From: Bacillota bacterium
GTDB taxonomy: Bacteria; Bacillota; Clostridia; Acetivibrionales; DTU013
Direction: 5' to 3'
DNA length: 64,000 nucleotides
NCBI GenBank assembly: GCA_023411575.1
Contig: JAEYOP010000020.1
Coordinates: 1 to 64,000 of the forward strand
Shown in pieces: positions 34,147 to 42,675 of this stretch (position 1 is its first letter; the number at the start of each line of letters is the position of its first letter). Below the pieces are notes generated by a model. The model was not told the DNA's origin. It saw only the letters and a program-made list of their open reading frames with translations, and ran no database searches. The position numbers and the translations under genes are program-made.

Positions 34147-34261
34147 ATAACACCTCATGGTTCAGTTATCGGGTTCTTATTATAGCATATAATGCCTGGA
34201 CGCGCTACTGCCAATAATCTTCGCCGGAGGGTGGGACGGACCGGGGCCGCCGGGGCCGGGA

Positions 34262-34450
34262 TCAGTTTCCGTTTATTTTGGAGATCCGGGACGGATTGGA
34301 GCTGTCGTTTGATTTGAGCAGATCGTTCAATTGCTTGATTTCCTTTTCGATTTCCGTATAGTGCACGTGAATGTTCTTGACTTTATCGATCAGAAAATCC
34401 AAATAAGCGGATAATTGCTTGAGATCGTCTTTTTTTTCGAATTTTTTCAT
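34262..34450 (-). CDS. Small coiled-coil protein of unknown function
   Basis: 62 residues from the ATG at 34450 (69 from a TTG at 34471). The sequence is charged and helical (KKDDLKQLSAYLDFLIDKVK, YTEIEKEIKQLNDLLKSN), a likely short coiled coil. GGAGG lies about 14 bases before the ATG, which is rather far. I recognise no family; it may be a real small gene. Confidence 0.45.
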   Translation of the reverse strand: MKKFEKKDDLKQLSAYLDFLIDKVKNIHVHYTEIEKEIKQLNDLLKSNDSSNPSRISKINGN

Positions 34451-34601
34451 AGTAAAAGGTTGATCCTCCAAATAGGACTTTTTTCAATTATATCTCATTA
34501 TATGTCCCGGAATATGGGACGTCAATAGAATATTCCAAATATGCGGGATTTCAAAGCCCAAAGCGCCGGTTCGAATTATAATGTTCTGTGGAGGGATGGA
34601 T

Positions 34602-34946
34602 TTGAAAACACTGGGTAACAGTTTGAGATATGCCCGCGAAGCAAAAAACATGACGCAAAGGGAAGTCGCCAGGAAAACCGGCATCAATAACAAAACGATC
34701 TCCAATTACGAGAACGACGTCAGCCTGCCGGATCCGCTGACCCTGAAGGCCTTTGCCGACATTTACGAGACATCGGTGGATTATCTTCTCGGACGTCCTC
34801 AAAATGCCGATTCTCCGTCCATGGGAGAAGACAGGAAGAGCCTTGATGTTTCCGGGCTGCCGGAGGAAGCGATCCTACGGGCGGAGGAGTACGTCGAGCT
34901 TTTGCGTTTAAAATACGGGATCAGGCCTCCGGCACGGGAAAGATAA
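34602..34946 (+). CDS. XRE-family DNA-binding regulator
   Basis: About 114 residues. Helix-turn-helix (LRYAREAKNMTQREVARKTG, INNKTISNYENDVSLPDP) at 5-60, then a short linker and a C-terminal helix (LPEEAILRAEEYVELLRLKY). TTG 34602 is the likely start: GGAGGG ends 6 bases before it, while the ATG at 34596 abuts the ribosome site directly. Resembles small phage- or stress-type repressors. Target unknown. Confidence 0.82.
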   Translation: MKTLGNSLRYAREAKNMTQREVARKTGINNKTISNYENDVSLPDPLTLKAFADIYETSVDYLLGRPQNADSPSMGEDRKSLDVSGLPEEAILRAEEYVELLRLKYGIRPPARER

Positions 34947-34985
34947 AAAAGCCGTGGGATACAGTTATCCCATATCCACGGCTTC
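34942..34985 (-). terminator. Terminator of the DUF2089/DUF4097 operon
   Basis: On the minus strand GAAGCCGTGGA, an internal GGGATA/TATCCC hairpin and CCACGGCTTTTTT. The T-run is on the minus strand; the plus-strand regulator ends just inside it. Confidence 0.7.
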
Positions 34986-35042
34986 CTGCTTTGACACCCG
35001 GGCCACTCCCGTGAATCCGAACCCCCGGAGGGGCTGCGGATA

Positions 35043-36305
35043 TTACTTGATCACTTCGATATAGCCGTTGTGTGTCTCTGCATATATAGTAACCCTTTGC
35101 GGGGCATTGCTGAAATTCTCGGTTTCCGCTTCCGCCTGCTTTCCGAAGCCTTCGACATCCGGTGAATTCCGGTAAAGCAGGTTCGGCACCAGCAGGTTGA
35201 TTCCGCCGTTCTTTGTGCGGGCCTTCACCCGGTAACCCTTGTTATCCGTATCGTTCATGTTCGCCTTGATGTCGGCGTTTTTGGTCTGGAGCATCAGTTC
35301 GATTTCATCTGCTCCGTCCACGGTCTGCAGGTTTTCCAGGAGGATCTTTCCGTTGGCCGTGTATGCGCCAAGCTTTTCCGCCTTGATATTTTTCAGCTCA
35401 ATGGCGGCGTTTTTCGTAGTGATGCGGACTTCCTTGCCGATCAGGTAATTGACTGCAACCTTTGCATTCTTGGTATCAACGTTCACCTTGCTGCTGTTGA
35501 CTCCGGTAAGGTCTATCATGCCGTTCTTCGTAATGCTGGTGAACTCTTCCGAAAGGGTGTCCTCCACATAGATCTTGCTGTTCTTGGTTTCAAGGACCAG
35601 CTTGTTGAACTTGACCGCCGGAACGAAAACATCGTATGAAACACTCAGATTGAAGGCTTCATTGTTGGCCAGCTTCAGGGATATGGTGTCGCTGCTGTTG
35701 TCAAACGCCAGCACGTTGTCCGCATTGTTCTGCGGTGTGCGGATCTTGGCCTTTATCAACACTTTATCCTCCTGGTGCTTCTTGACGGTGATCGGTCCGT
35801 TGGTTGCCTGGAGCTCCAGGCTGGACCCTTCCACCGCGGGCGCTTCGTAGGTTTTCTCAACGAGTACGCAGTTCCCGAATATGTTGAAGGCGCCGGTATC
35901 CACAAAGCTTCCTACAAAATCCACCATTTTGTCGACCATACCGGCCGTGGCCGAAGCAACTTCCTTGCCGACCTTCTCCGCCTTGGCGCTGAAGTCGTCC
36001 ACCATTTTGTCGAAATCCTTCTGGTTGTAATTCTTGGCGAAATCGCGTCTCCACTCGTTGATCCTCTCCCGGAATTTCGCCGCTTCATCGTAATAATTGT
36101 ACTGGGGCCTGCGGTGGAAATGGGGCGGGGGGCAGCCGGGTCCGCCATGGGCTCCGGGACCTCCGAAACCGGGTCCGCCGGGGCCTGCGTTCGCCTTCTT
36201 TTCGCTTGCATCAAGAGCTTCCAGGAGCTTCGCAGCTTCATCGCTGTTTATTCTTCCTTCCTGCAGCATCTTCAGTATCATCATTCTTTCTTCACTAATG
36301 GACAT
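35043..36305 (-). CDS. DUF4097-type beta-helix protein with SHOCT-like N-terminus (YvlB-like)
   Basis: About 420 residues. The N-terminal helix pair (SEERMMILKMLQEGRINSDE) is the short domain seen in YvlB. A Gly/Pro-rich stretch (about 42-65) and a charged helical region follow. The C-terminal 270 residues are repetitive beta strands (TKNSKIYVEDTL, TKNAKVAVNYLI, TKNAAIELKNIK, TANGKILLENLQ), a DUF4097 beta-helix or adhesin-like fold. AGGAGG is 9 bases before the ATG. It lies downstream of the DUF2089 gene and is likely co-transcribed with it. Function unknown. Confidence 0.82.
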   Translation of the reverse strand: MSISEERMMILKMLQEGRINSDEAAKLLEALDASEKKANAGPGGPGFGGPGAHGGPGCPPPHFHRRPQYNYYDEAAKFRERINEWRRDFAKNYNQKDFDKMVDDFSAKAEKVGKEVASATAGMVDKMVDFVGSFVDTGAFNIFGNCVLVEKTYEAPAVEGSSLELQATNGPITVKKHQEDKVLIKAKIRTPQNNADNVLAFDNSSDTISLKLANNEAFNLSVSYDVFVPAVKFNKLVLETKNSKIYVEDTLSEEFTSITKNGMIDLTGVNSSKVNVDTKNAKVAVNYLIGKEVRITTKNAAIELKNIKAEKLGAYTANGKILLENLQTVDGADEIELMLQTKNADIKANMNDTDNKGYRVKARTKNGGINLLVPNLLYRNSPDVEGFGKQAEAETENFSNAPQRVTIYAETHNGYIEVIK

Positions 36306-36378
36306 GTTCAAATACCTCCTGATTATTTTTTATTTTTGTTTCGTTGCCGTCCCGCGGCACGGATCTTTCAGCCGGCCC

Positions 36379-36762
36379 TTAATCGTTGAGCATATCCAGG
36401 GCCTCTTCCACCGAGAGCTCTCCGCTCTCCAGCTGATCCAGGATTTCCCGCCTGCGGCCGTTGTCCTCCGGTTCGATGTAGGTGTAACCGTCCGCGTTGA
36501 AGCTTCCCAGCGCCTTTGCCGCGTCTTCCAGCCTGTTCTTTACCGTAGGATAGGATATGCCGAGCTCCTTTTCCACTTCCTTGATGTTGCCCCTGCACTT
36601 TATGAAGGTCTCAATGAAGGATTTCTGCTCTTCGGTCAGCCTGCAGAACCTGCACAGCTGAAAATGTCCCTCGATCCTTGTGCCGCAGTCGTTGCAGGTA
36701 ATTGCCGTTACTTCTGTGTTTTGCCCGCAGACCGGACATATTGCCAGTGCTTCTCTTGCCAT
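36379..36762 (-). CDS. DUF2089-family regulator with zinc ribbons
   Basis: About 127 residues. Two CxxC pairs (CPVCGQNTEV, CNDCGTRIEG) form an N-terminal zinc ribbon. A helix-turn-helix follows (TEEQKSFIETFIKCRGNIKE, ELGISYPTVKNRLEDAAKAL). The C-terminus has the same ESGELSVEEALDML helix that starts the YvlB-like protein. ATG 36762 with AAGGAG 7 bases upstream. It probably controls its own operon: a palindrome overlaps the -10 box of the promoter upstream. Confidence 0.85.
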   Translation of the reverse strand: MAREALAICPVCGQNTEVTAITCNDCGTRIEGHFQLCRFCRLTEEQKSFIETFIKCRGNIKEVEKELGISYPTVKNRLEDAAKALGSFNADGYTYIEPEDNGRRREILDQLESGELSVEEALDMLND

Positions 36763-36812
36763 ACCCATGCTCCTTGATCTATCTGAAGATATATTATGGA
36801 GTTTGTTCTTCC

Positions 36813-36848
36813 ATAGTATATACTATTATTGTTTTATTCATTTGTCAA
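36813..36848 (-). promoter_or_regulatory. Promoter with palindromic operator, DUF2089 operon
   Basis: On the minus strand TTGACA (36848-36843), 17 bases, TAGTAT (36825-36820). The -10 box is part of a perfect 14-bp palindrome ATAGTATATACTAT (36813-36826), so a bound dimer would block RNA polymerase. The rest of 36769-36961 is extremely A+T-rich and holds no gene. Confidence 0.6.
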
Positions 36849-36961
36849 TGTACGATTAATAATATTATTAAAAAAATTAATTATAAGATTAATATTATTA
36901 ACATAACAATTAAATATACGCAACAAAGTTAATTATGTTTCATAAAATGAAAAGTTTTTTA

Positions 36962-37000
36962 AAAGAAAAAACCGTCCGGATTTTTATATCCGGCCGGTTT
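36962..37000 (-). terminator. Intrinsic terminator of the chemoreceptor gene
   Basis: On the minus strand AACCGGCCGGATA, short loop, ATCCGGACGGTTTTTTC. It begins about 20 bases after the stop at 37022. Confidence 0.75.
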
Positions 37001-37021
37001 GGTATGTTATTCGCAGAAGGG

Positions 37022-38740
37022 TTAAATCGTAAAGCTCCCGACGACCTTTTCGAGCTCTTTGGCCATTTCATGAAGGGTCTTGACTTTTTCAGTTACATTA
37101 TCGATGATGGCATGCTCCTCTTCCTGGGAAGCCGTGACCTGGCCCGTGGAAAGGGCCATTTGCTCCGAAGCGCTCTGGATGGCGGTGTTCAAGGAGAGGA
37201 TATCCTGTTTGTTGTCATGGATATTGTGGATGGAAGAAAAAGTGCCGTTCAGGATGGAGGTGATCTCCGACATGACGGAATTGATGTCCGACAGGGACGC
37301 CGCAGTTTTAGCGATGGATCCCGTCTGTTCCGAGGCCGTTCTTACAACATCCTTCAAGGCCACGACTGTTTCGCCGGACCGCGTCCGCATCTTCGCAATA
37401 TACTGGGCGATTTGCCTGGCGGATGCCGAAGTGTTTTCCGACAGGTGCCGGATTTCCTCCGCCACAACGGCAAACCCCTTGCCCTGCTCTCCCGCCCTTG
37501 CGGCCTCTATTGCCGCATTCAGGGCAAGCATGTTGGTCTGCTCGGATATCTGGGAAATGACTTCGATAATTTTGACCGCCTCAATCGCGTCGTCCTCCAG
37601 CCCGGAGGCATTGTCGGACGCATTTTTCAGAATGACGGCGTTATCTGCCGCCTGGACCTGCAGCTCGCCCACCGCTTTAAGGCATTGGGCCACGTATTGG
37701 GAGGAGGATTCCGCCGAACGGCCGATTTTTTCCGAACCGGCGGCAAGGGAATCGACAATGCCGGACAGGGTGTTCAGCCTGCCGCTGCTCTGCGTGATGT
37801 TGCCGAGCTGCTTTTCCGCTTCCGAAGCGATTTCGGCCATGCTGCCGCTTATGACTTCCCCGGTTTCGGAGGTGGTCTGCATGGCCTGGGATATTTCAGA
37901 GGTATTGGTATCGATAGCCTGCGAGGCTTTACGGATCGCCAGGACGATTTCCCGGATATTGGCAAGCATCCGGTTCGTGGCGTCTGCAAGAGCCTCGATT
38001 TCATCGCCGGTCTTCACTTCGATTGTATGGGTGAGGTCGCCGCTGTTACTGGCAAGGACGTCCACTGCGCGAACAAGCTTCTGGATGGGCTTGTTGAACT
38101 GGGAGGAGAGCCACAGGGCCAGTATCACCGAAAGGACAAGGCTCAGCATAATGCCCCCCAGGGCCATTATGACCAGGTTCTTCTGGATATCTCCGATGGC
38201 TTCCACCGAGATATCCGCACCGACAATCCCCACGATTTCCTTGTGGGAATTATAGATCGGCGCGACTGCCGACATGAACGTTCCCCACTCATCGCTGCTC
38301 ACTTCGCCATAGACGCAGGCGGTACCCTCGGAGGCTCGCTGCAGGGTCGGGTCCGACGGATATTCGTCGCCGATCAGGGCCCTGTCCTCCGACTCGTCGG
38401 TATCCAGGACAAAGTGGATTTTGTCTCCCTGGGGCAGAGAGAAGGTGTAAAGGTAGGTCAGGCCGAAATCGTCCTTTATTTTTGAAAGCCTGTCCAGGAG
38501 AACTTTATATTGTTCGGTGGATTCGTCACCGATCTTCAGCAGGGCGTGAGCGTCTCCGTCTATAGAGGAGGAGCCCGTGTTTACGGCGCACAGCAGCTTT
38601 TCGCCGAGCCGTTCCTCCTCGTAGTTCGATACGGTAATATATAAAATCGTACCGACCGCAATGGAAGATAGGATGCTTACCAATAAAAAGCTGATAAGAA
38701 ATTTAAAGCGGATGCTGAACTTTACTTTGGAATGCTCCAT
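37022..38740 (-). CDS. Methyl-accepting chemotaxis protein
   Basis: 572 residues. Membrane segment 1 (about 12-35) is followed by an extracytoplasmic sensor of about 145 residues resembling a Cache-type fold (GLTYLYTFSLPQGDKIHFVL, FMSAVAPIYNSHKEIVGIVG). Membrane segment 2 is near 190-210, then HAMP, then a signalling coiled coil whose tip is EQTNMLALNAAIEAARAGEQ followed by GKGFAVVAEEIRHLSE. GGAGGATC precedes the ATG. The ligand is unknown. With MotAB it indicates flagellar chemotaxis. Confidence 0.92.
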   Translation of the reverse strand: MEHSKVKFSIRFKFLISFLLVSILSSIAVGTILYITVSNYEEERLGEKLLCAVNTGSSSIDGDAHALLKIGDESTEQYKVLLDRLSKIKDDFGLTYLYTFSLPQGDKIHFVLDTDESEDRALIGDEYPSDPTLQRASEGTACVYGEVSSDEWGTFMSAVAPIYNSHKEIVGIVGADISVEAIGDIQKNLVIMALGGIMLSLVLSVILALWLSSQFNKPIQKLVRAVDVLASNSGDLTHTIEVKTGDEIEALADATNRMLANIREIVLAIRKASQAIDTNTSEISQAMQTTSETGEVISGSMAEIASEAEKQLGNITQSSGRLNTLSGIVDSLAAGSEKIGRSAESSSQYVAQCLKAVGELQVQAADNAVILKNASDNASGLEDDAIEAVKIIEVISQISEQTNMLALNAAIEAARAGEQGKGFAVVAEEIRHLSENTSASARQIAQYIAKMRTRSGETVVALKDVVRTASEQTGSIAKTAASLSDINSVMSEITSILNGTFSSIHNIHDNKQDILSLNTAIQSASEQMALSTGQVTASQEEEHAIIDNVTEKVKTLHEMAKELEKVVGSFTI

Positions 38741-38778
38741 TTACAGATCCTCCTACTCCAGCGGGAAAAATAATGTAG

Positions 38779-39381
38779 TTATAACTCGCGGCGTCCTTCC
38801 AGCGCCTTTGCCAGCGTTACCTCGTCCGCATATTCCAGATCGCCCCCGACCGGTATGCCGTGTGCGATCCGGGTCGTTTTGATCCCGATGGGCTTCAGCA
38901 GCTTGGAAATGTACATGGCTGTCGCCTCACCCTCCACATCCGGGTTCGTGGCAAGAATGACTTCCCGGATTTCGTTGTCGCGTATCCGCTGAAGCAGCTC
39001 CTTGATCCGGATATCTCCGGGGCCGATCCCCTCCATGGGGGAGATGACGCCCTGAAGGACATGATACAGGCCCTTGAATTCACGGATTCGTTCCATGGCC
39101 ACAACGTCCCTCGCGTCTTCTACGACGCAAATAACGCCATGATCGCGATTCGCACCGCTGCAGATCACGCACGGGTCGCTTTCGGTCAGGTTGCTGCAGA
39201 TGGAGCAGTAGCGGGTTTTCAGCTTCGCTTCCTTTATGGCGTTGGCCAGGCCGTCCGCCTTGTCGGCGGGCAGGTTCAGCATATGGAACGCAAGCCTCTG
39301 GGCGGTCTTGTGACCGATTCCCGGAAGCTTTTCAAATTCTTCGATCAGTTTTGCAACGGGGGGTGCGTAAAAGGAGCCCAT
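38779..39381 (-). CDS. recR: Recombination protein RecR
   Basis: 200 residues. Helix-hairpin-helix (LPGIGHKTAQRLAFHML), a Cys4 zinc finger (YCSICSNLTESDPCVIC), a Toprim domain (ICVVEDARDVVAMERI, ILATNPDVEGEATAMYI) and the conserved C-terminus RIAHGIPVGGDLEYADEVTL. Acts with RecF/RecO in gap repair. It follows ybaB directly. Confidence 0.96.
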   Translation of the reverse strand: MGSFYAPPVAKLIEEFEKLPGIGHKTAQRLAFHMLNLPADKADGLANAIKEAKLKTRYCSICSNLTESDPCVICSGANRDHGVICVVEDARDVVAMERIREFKGLYHVLQGVISPMEGIGPGDIRIKELLQRIRDNEIREVILATNPDVEGEATAMYISKLLKPIGIKTTRIAHGIPVGGDLEYADEVTLAKALEGRREL

Positions 39382-39382
39382 A

Positions 39383-39727
39383 TCAGAACAGCCCGCCGAG
39401 TCCGCCCATGCCGCCCGTGATCTTGGACATTTCGCCGTTCACCATTTCATCGGCCATGCGAAGCGCCTCGTTTACGGCGGCCAGGACCAGATCCTGCAGC
39501 ATTTCGACATCATCGGGATCCACGACGTCCCGGTTTATGGTAATCTCCTTGATTTGCTTTTTACCGGTCGCAATGACCTTGACCGCTCCGCCGCCGGCTG
39601 TTGCTTCCACTTCCTTTTCCTGAAGCTCCGCCTGCATTTTTTCCATATCCTTCTGCATCTTCTGCGCCTGCTTCATGAGATTGTTCATGTTGCCGCCGCC
39701 AAAGCCTGAAAAACCGCCTTTTGCCAT
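39383..39727 (-). CDS. ybaB: YbaB/EbfC nucleoid-associated protein
   Basis: 114 residues. A Gly/Phe-rich N-terminus (MAKGGFSGFGGGNMNNLMKQ), a helix with AQKMQKDMEKMQAELQEKEV and the conserved GGGAVKVIATGKKQIKEITI. It binds DNA non-specifically. GGAGGCGCTGAT precedes the ATG. recR starts one base after it. Normally dnaX lies just upstream; here 4.3 kb intervenes. Confidence 0.95.
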   Translation of the reverse strand: MAKGGFSGFGGGNMNNLMKQAQKMQKDMEKMQAELQEKEVEATAGGGAVKVIATGKKQIKEITINRDVVDPDDVEMLQDLVLAAVNEALRMADEMVNGEMSKITGGMGGLGGLF

Positions 39728-39878
39728 ATCAGCGCCTCCTAAAGTACGTAATGGTTTGTGCCTTATCTCATTATATGAAAATTATTTGATTCATACAAGT
39801 ACAACATGGGATATATCCGAAACACCGGAAGAATAGACATGATGTTAATATTCTTATATTATTATCAAAATACTCTTA

Positions 39879-39907
39879 TTGTTGGGGGGATTTGCCTGTT
39901 ATATAAT
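39879..39907 (+). promoter_or_regulatory. Promoter of the ABC exporter operon
   Basis: TTGTTG (39879-39884), 17 bases, TATAAT (39902-39907), about 50 bases before the first gene. Confidence 0.65.
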
Positions 39908-39951
39908 ACGAATAAAGTCCTATTTGCCGGTATCGGCGTCGGGGAAAGGCA

Positions 39952-40959
39952 GTGAAAATCATGGAAATAATCCAGGTGGAGAATCTGGCGAAAAGCTTCG
40001 ACTATTATAAAAAGGATATCGGCCTCAAAAGCTCGCTGAAAAACCTGCTGCACAGGGAAAAGCTCACAAGGGAGGCCGTCCGGGGGATCTCCTTTACGGT
40101 GGAGGAGGGCGAAATCGTCGGCTTTCTCGGACCCAACGGGGCGGGGAAGACCACCTCGCTGAAAATGCTGTCCGGCATTCTTTTTCCTACGGGCGGCACC
40201 GCTTCGGTGATGGGCTATGTGCCGTGGGAAAGAAAAAAGGAGTTCAAGAAGAAGTTCTCCATCGTCATGGGGCAAAAAAGTCAGCTGTGGTGGGACCTGC
40301 CGGCCAACGAATCCCTTTACCTGAACAAGTATGTTTACGAAATCCCGGACAGGGAGTATGAGCGGACAATAGGGGAGCTGTCGGAGCTGCTGGATGTCAG
40401 GGACCTCCTCAAGATACAGGTTAGAAGGCTTTCCCTCGGCGAGCGGATGAAAATGGAACTGATCGCTTCCCTGATCCACAAGCCCAGGGTCATGTTCCTC
40501 GACGAGCCCACCATCGGCCTGGACATCATCTCCCAGAAGCGGATCCGGGATTTTATCAAGTATTACAACCAGGAAACCAAAACGACGGTGATTCTGACCA
40601 GCCACTATATGAACGACATAGAGGACCTGTGTAAAAGAACGGTTATTATCAACGAGGGCAGGGTCGTTTACGACGGGGAGCTTGCAAAGGTGAACGGGCT
40701 GTTTAGCGGGAAAAAGATCATCAAGGTCCGGCTTTCGGACCGGGTGGCCCGGGAGGTGCTCGGTTCCTTCGGCGAGGTGCAGGAGTATGACGGCTTCAGC
40801 GCTACGATCGAGGCTGACAGGCAGGAGATTCGGGCGGTTTCCAGGCAGATGCTGGACCGGCTGCCGGTGGCGGATTTCAATATTGAGGATATTCCCGTGG
40901 AAGAGGGTGTGGCACTCTTGTTTAAAAAGGGCGGTGGCGAGGTTGAAGAGGCTGTATAA
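39952..40959 (+). CDS. ABC-2 exporter ATP-binding protein
   Basis: 335 residues. Walker A GFLGPNGAGKTTSLKMLSG, Q-loop (VMGQKSQLWWDL), signature RRLSLGERMKMELIA, Walker B PRVMFLDEPTIGLDI and the switch His (LTSHYMNDIEDL). The N-terminal insert FDYYKKDIGLKSSLKNLLHR and the C-terminal 90-residue domain are typical of the COG4586 group, whose exporters pair with two different permeases, as here. Start GTG 39952 or ATG 39961. Substrate unknown; drugs, lipids or polymers are possible. Confidence 0.9.
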   Translation: MKIMEIIQVENLAKSFDYYKKDIGLKSSLKNLLHREKLTREAVRGISFTVEEGEIVGFLGPNGAGKTTSLKMLSGILFPTGGTASVMGYVPWERKKEFKKKFSIVMGQKSQLWWDLPANESLYLNKYVYEIPDREYERTIGELSELLDVRDLLKIQVRRLSLGERMKMELIASLIHKPRVMFLDEPTIGLDIISQKRIRDFIKYYNQETKTTVILTSHYMNDIEDLCKRTVIINEGRVVYDGELAKVNGLFSGKKIIKVRLSDRVAREVLGSFGEVQEYDGFSATIEADRQEIRAVSRQMLDRLPVADFNIEDIPVEEGVALLFKKGGGEVEEAV

Positions 40960-41752
40960 GTATTTGAAATCCTTTGAGCTGGGGATGCAGAGCGCAATGG
41001 AGTACAGGGCGGATTTCCTGCTGAGCCTGATTAGCGGTTCCTTCGCCGTCATCATACAATGCTTCCTGTGGACCGCAGTATATGGGAGCGGAGACGCTTC
41101 CCGCTATTATGGATATACCTATGGGCAGATGATGACGTACACGATTATGGCCGGAATTGTTACCAAACTGGTGGCGACCGGCTTTGAGTACGAGATAGCG
41201 GACGATATCAAAAATGGCGGACTGAACAAGTTTATCGTTCAGCCCATGAATTATTTCATTTACAGGATCAGCTGCTTTTTCGGCAGGAAATCGCTGCAAC
41301 TGATTTTTATTACGGCCCTGGCCGCAATCGTAATGGCCGTTTTCCATTCTTTTTTCAGCCTGAAATCCGGTATCGCCGAGCTGCTGCTCTTTATTCCGCC
41401 CATCCTGGCCGCCCTGGTCCTGAACTTTTTTATTTTTTTATGCGTCAGCACGCTGGCGTTCTGGCTCACGGAGATCTGGGCCGCTTTTCTCGGGCTGAAC
41501 CTGCTGATCAATATCCTCAGCGGAGGCGTCTTTCCGCTGGAGATCTTCGGAGGCGCCGCATTAAAGGTGTTTGGCCTGCTGCCCTTCAAATATACGATCT
41601 ACTATCCCATCAGCATACTCAACGGCAAGATTCCCCCGTCGGAAATCCTTTCCGGCCTGCTGGTGCAGATCGTCTGGATCCTGCTGCTGTACTTGTTTTC
41701 GAAGTTTCTGTGGAATGCCGGGATGAAGAAATACGTTGCCGTGGGAGGATAA
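40934..41752 (+). CDS. ABC-2 exporter permease 1 (COG4587-type)
   Basis: About 272 residues with six membrane segments. The true start lies inside the end of the ATPase gene: GTG 40934 or TTG 40943 (VARLKRLYKYLKSFELGMQS). Characteristic stretches are MEYRADFLLSLISGSFAVII, the loop GGLNKFIVQPMNYFIYRISC and FPLEIFGGAALKVFGLLPFKY. Overlap with the ATPase gene indicates coupling. Confidence 0.85.
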   Translation: MARLKRLYKYLKSFELGMQSAMEYRADFLLSLISGSFAVIIQCFLWTAVYGSGDASRYYGYTYGQMMTYTIMAGIVTKLVATGFEYEIADDIKNGGLNKFIVQPMNYFIYRISCFFGRKSLQLIFITALAAIVMAVFHSFFSLKSGIAELLLFIPPILAALVLNFFIFLCVSTLAFWLTEIWAAFLGLNLLINILSGGVFPLEIFGGAALKVFGLLPFKYTIYYPISILNGKIPPSEILSGLLVQIVWILLLYLFSKFLWNAGMKKYVAVGG

Positions 41753-41764
41753 TGGGAGGATAAC

Positions 41765-42577
41765 ATGGGTGAATTTTTCAGAGAAATCAAAAAACATTTA
41801 CTGCTCTATCTTCTGTTTGCAAAAAGCAGCCTGATCGCCCAGTTGGAATACAGGGCCAACTTTTTTATAACAATAGGGGTGGAGACCTGCTATCTTTTCT
41901 CCAAGCTGCTTTATGTGATCGTCGTCTTTCAGCTGGGCGTAAGGATCAAAGGCTGGACGCCGGACGCCATCCTCCTGTTCATCGGCACATTTGTGCTGAT
42001 TACGGCCTTTTATACGCTCTTTTTCATGCAGAATTTCTTCAATCTTCCCAGGCATATAAGGGAAGGAACGTTGGACATGTACATAGTAAAGCCCGTATCG
42101 CTCCAGTTTATTGCGACGCTGCGGCAGGTGGAATTTGCTGTTCCGATCCCCAATGTCATCGGAGGTACGGTAATGGTGGTCATAGCCTGGAACAGGCTGG
42201 ATATCGCGGCGAGCTTCGGGAATATCGCCGGGTATCTGGGCATTATAGCAAGCGGAGTGATCGTGTCCTACGCGATCTACCTCATGCCCCAGATCCTTTC
42301 CTTCTGGATCGTTAAGACCGGCGCCCTGGTGGAAATCGCCGACAAGGGCTGGGATTTCAACAACATGCCGATGGCCATCTACAGCAAATGGATCCAGCGG
42401 GTCGGCATGTTTGTCATACCCATTTTCGCGATTTTCAACCTGCCGCCCATGTTTCTCCTGAAGCAGCTCAATACCGCTTATGCGCTGTGGATCTTTGCGG
42501 CGCCGGCGATCTTCCTGTTCCTGAACAGGAAATTCTGGAGCTTTGCCGTAAAGCATTACAGCAGCGCAAGCAGCTGA
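41765..42577 (+). CDS. ABC-2 exporter permease 2 (COG3694-type)
   Basis: 270 residues, six membrane segments, similar in plan to permease 1 (LIAQLEYRANFFITIGVETC, REGTLDMYIVKPVSLQFIAT). It follows by 12 bases with GGGAGGATAAC before the ATG. The two permeases form the heterodimeric channel. No terminator is evident before the convergent methyltransferase gene. Confidence 0.87.
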   Translation: MGEFFREIKKHLLLYLLFAKSSLIAQLEYRANFFITIGVETCYLFSKLLYVIVVFQLGVRIKGWTPDAILLFIGTFVLITAFYTLFFMQNFFNLPRHIREGTLDMYIVKPVSLQFIATLRQVEFAVPIPNVIGGTVMVVIAWNRLDIAASFGNIAGYLGIIASGVIVSYAIYLMPQILSFWIVKTGALVEIADKGWDFNNMPMAIYSKWIQRVGMFVIPIFAIFNLPPMFLLKQLNTAYALWIFAAPAIFLFLNRKFWSFAVKHYSSASS

Positions 42578-42675
42578 TGCTTTTAATTACGCTAGAGCGC
42601 AATGTGTACCCCGGTAGCATATAACAACCGAGAAATTCCCGGCGAATGAACACGGAACAGGCTATGTTTTATGGA

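Noticed and set aside
34949..35042. Possible riboswitch or tRNA-like structure after the XRE gene
   Set aside because: The pairing is fully explained by a terminator with an internal hairpin; no conserved aptamer core is visible.
40787..40933. N-terminal extension of exporter permease 1
   Set aside because: These 49 codons overlap the ATPase gene and are Arg/Trp-rich with no membrane character. The true start is near 40934-40943.
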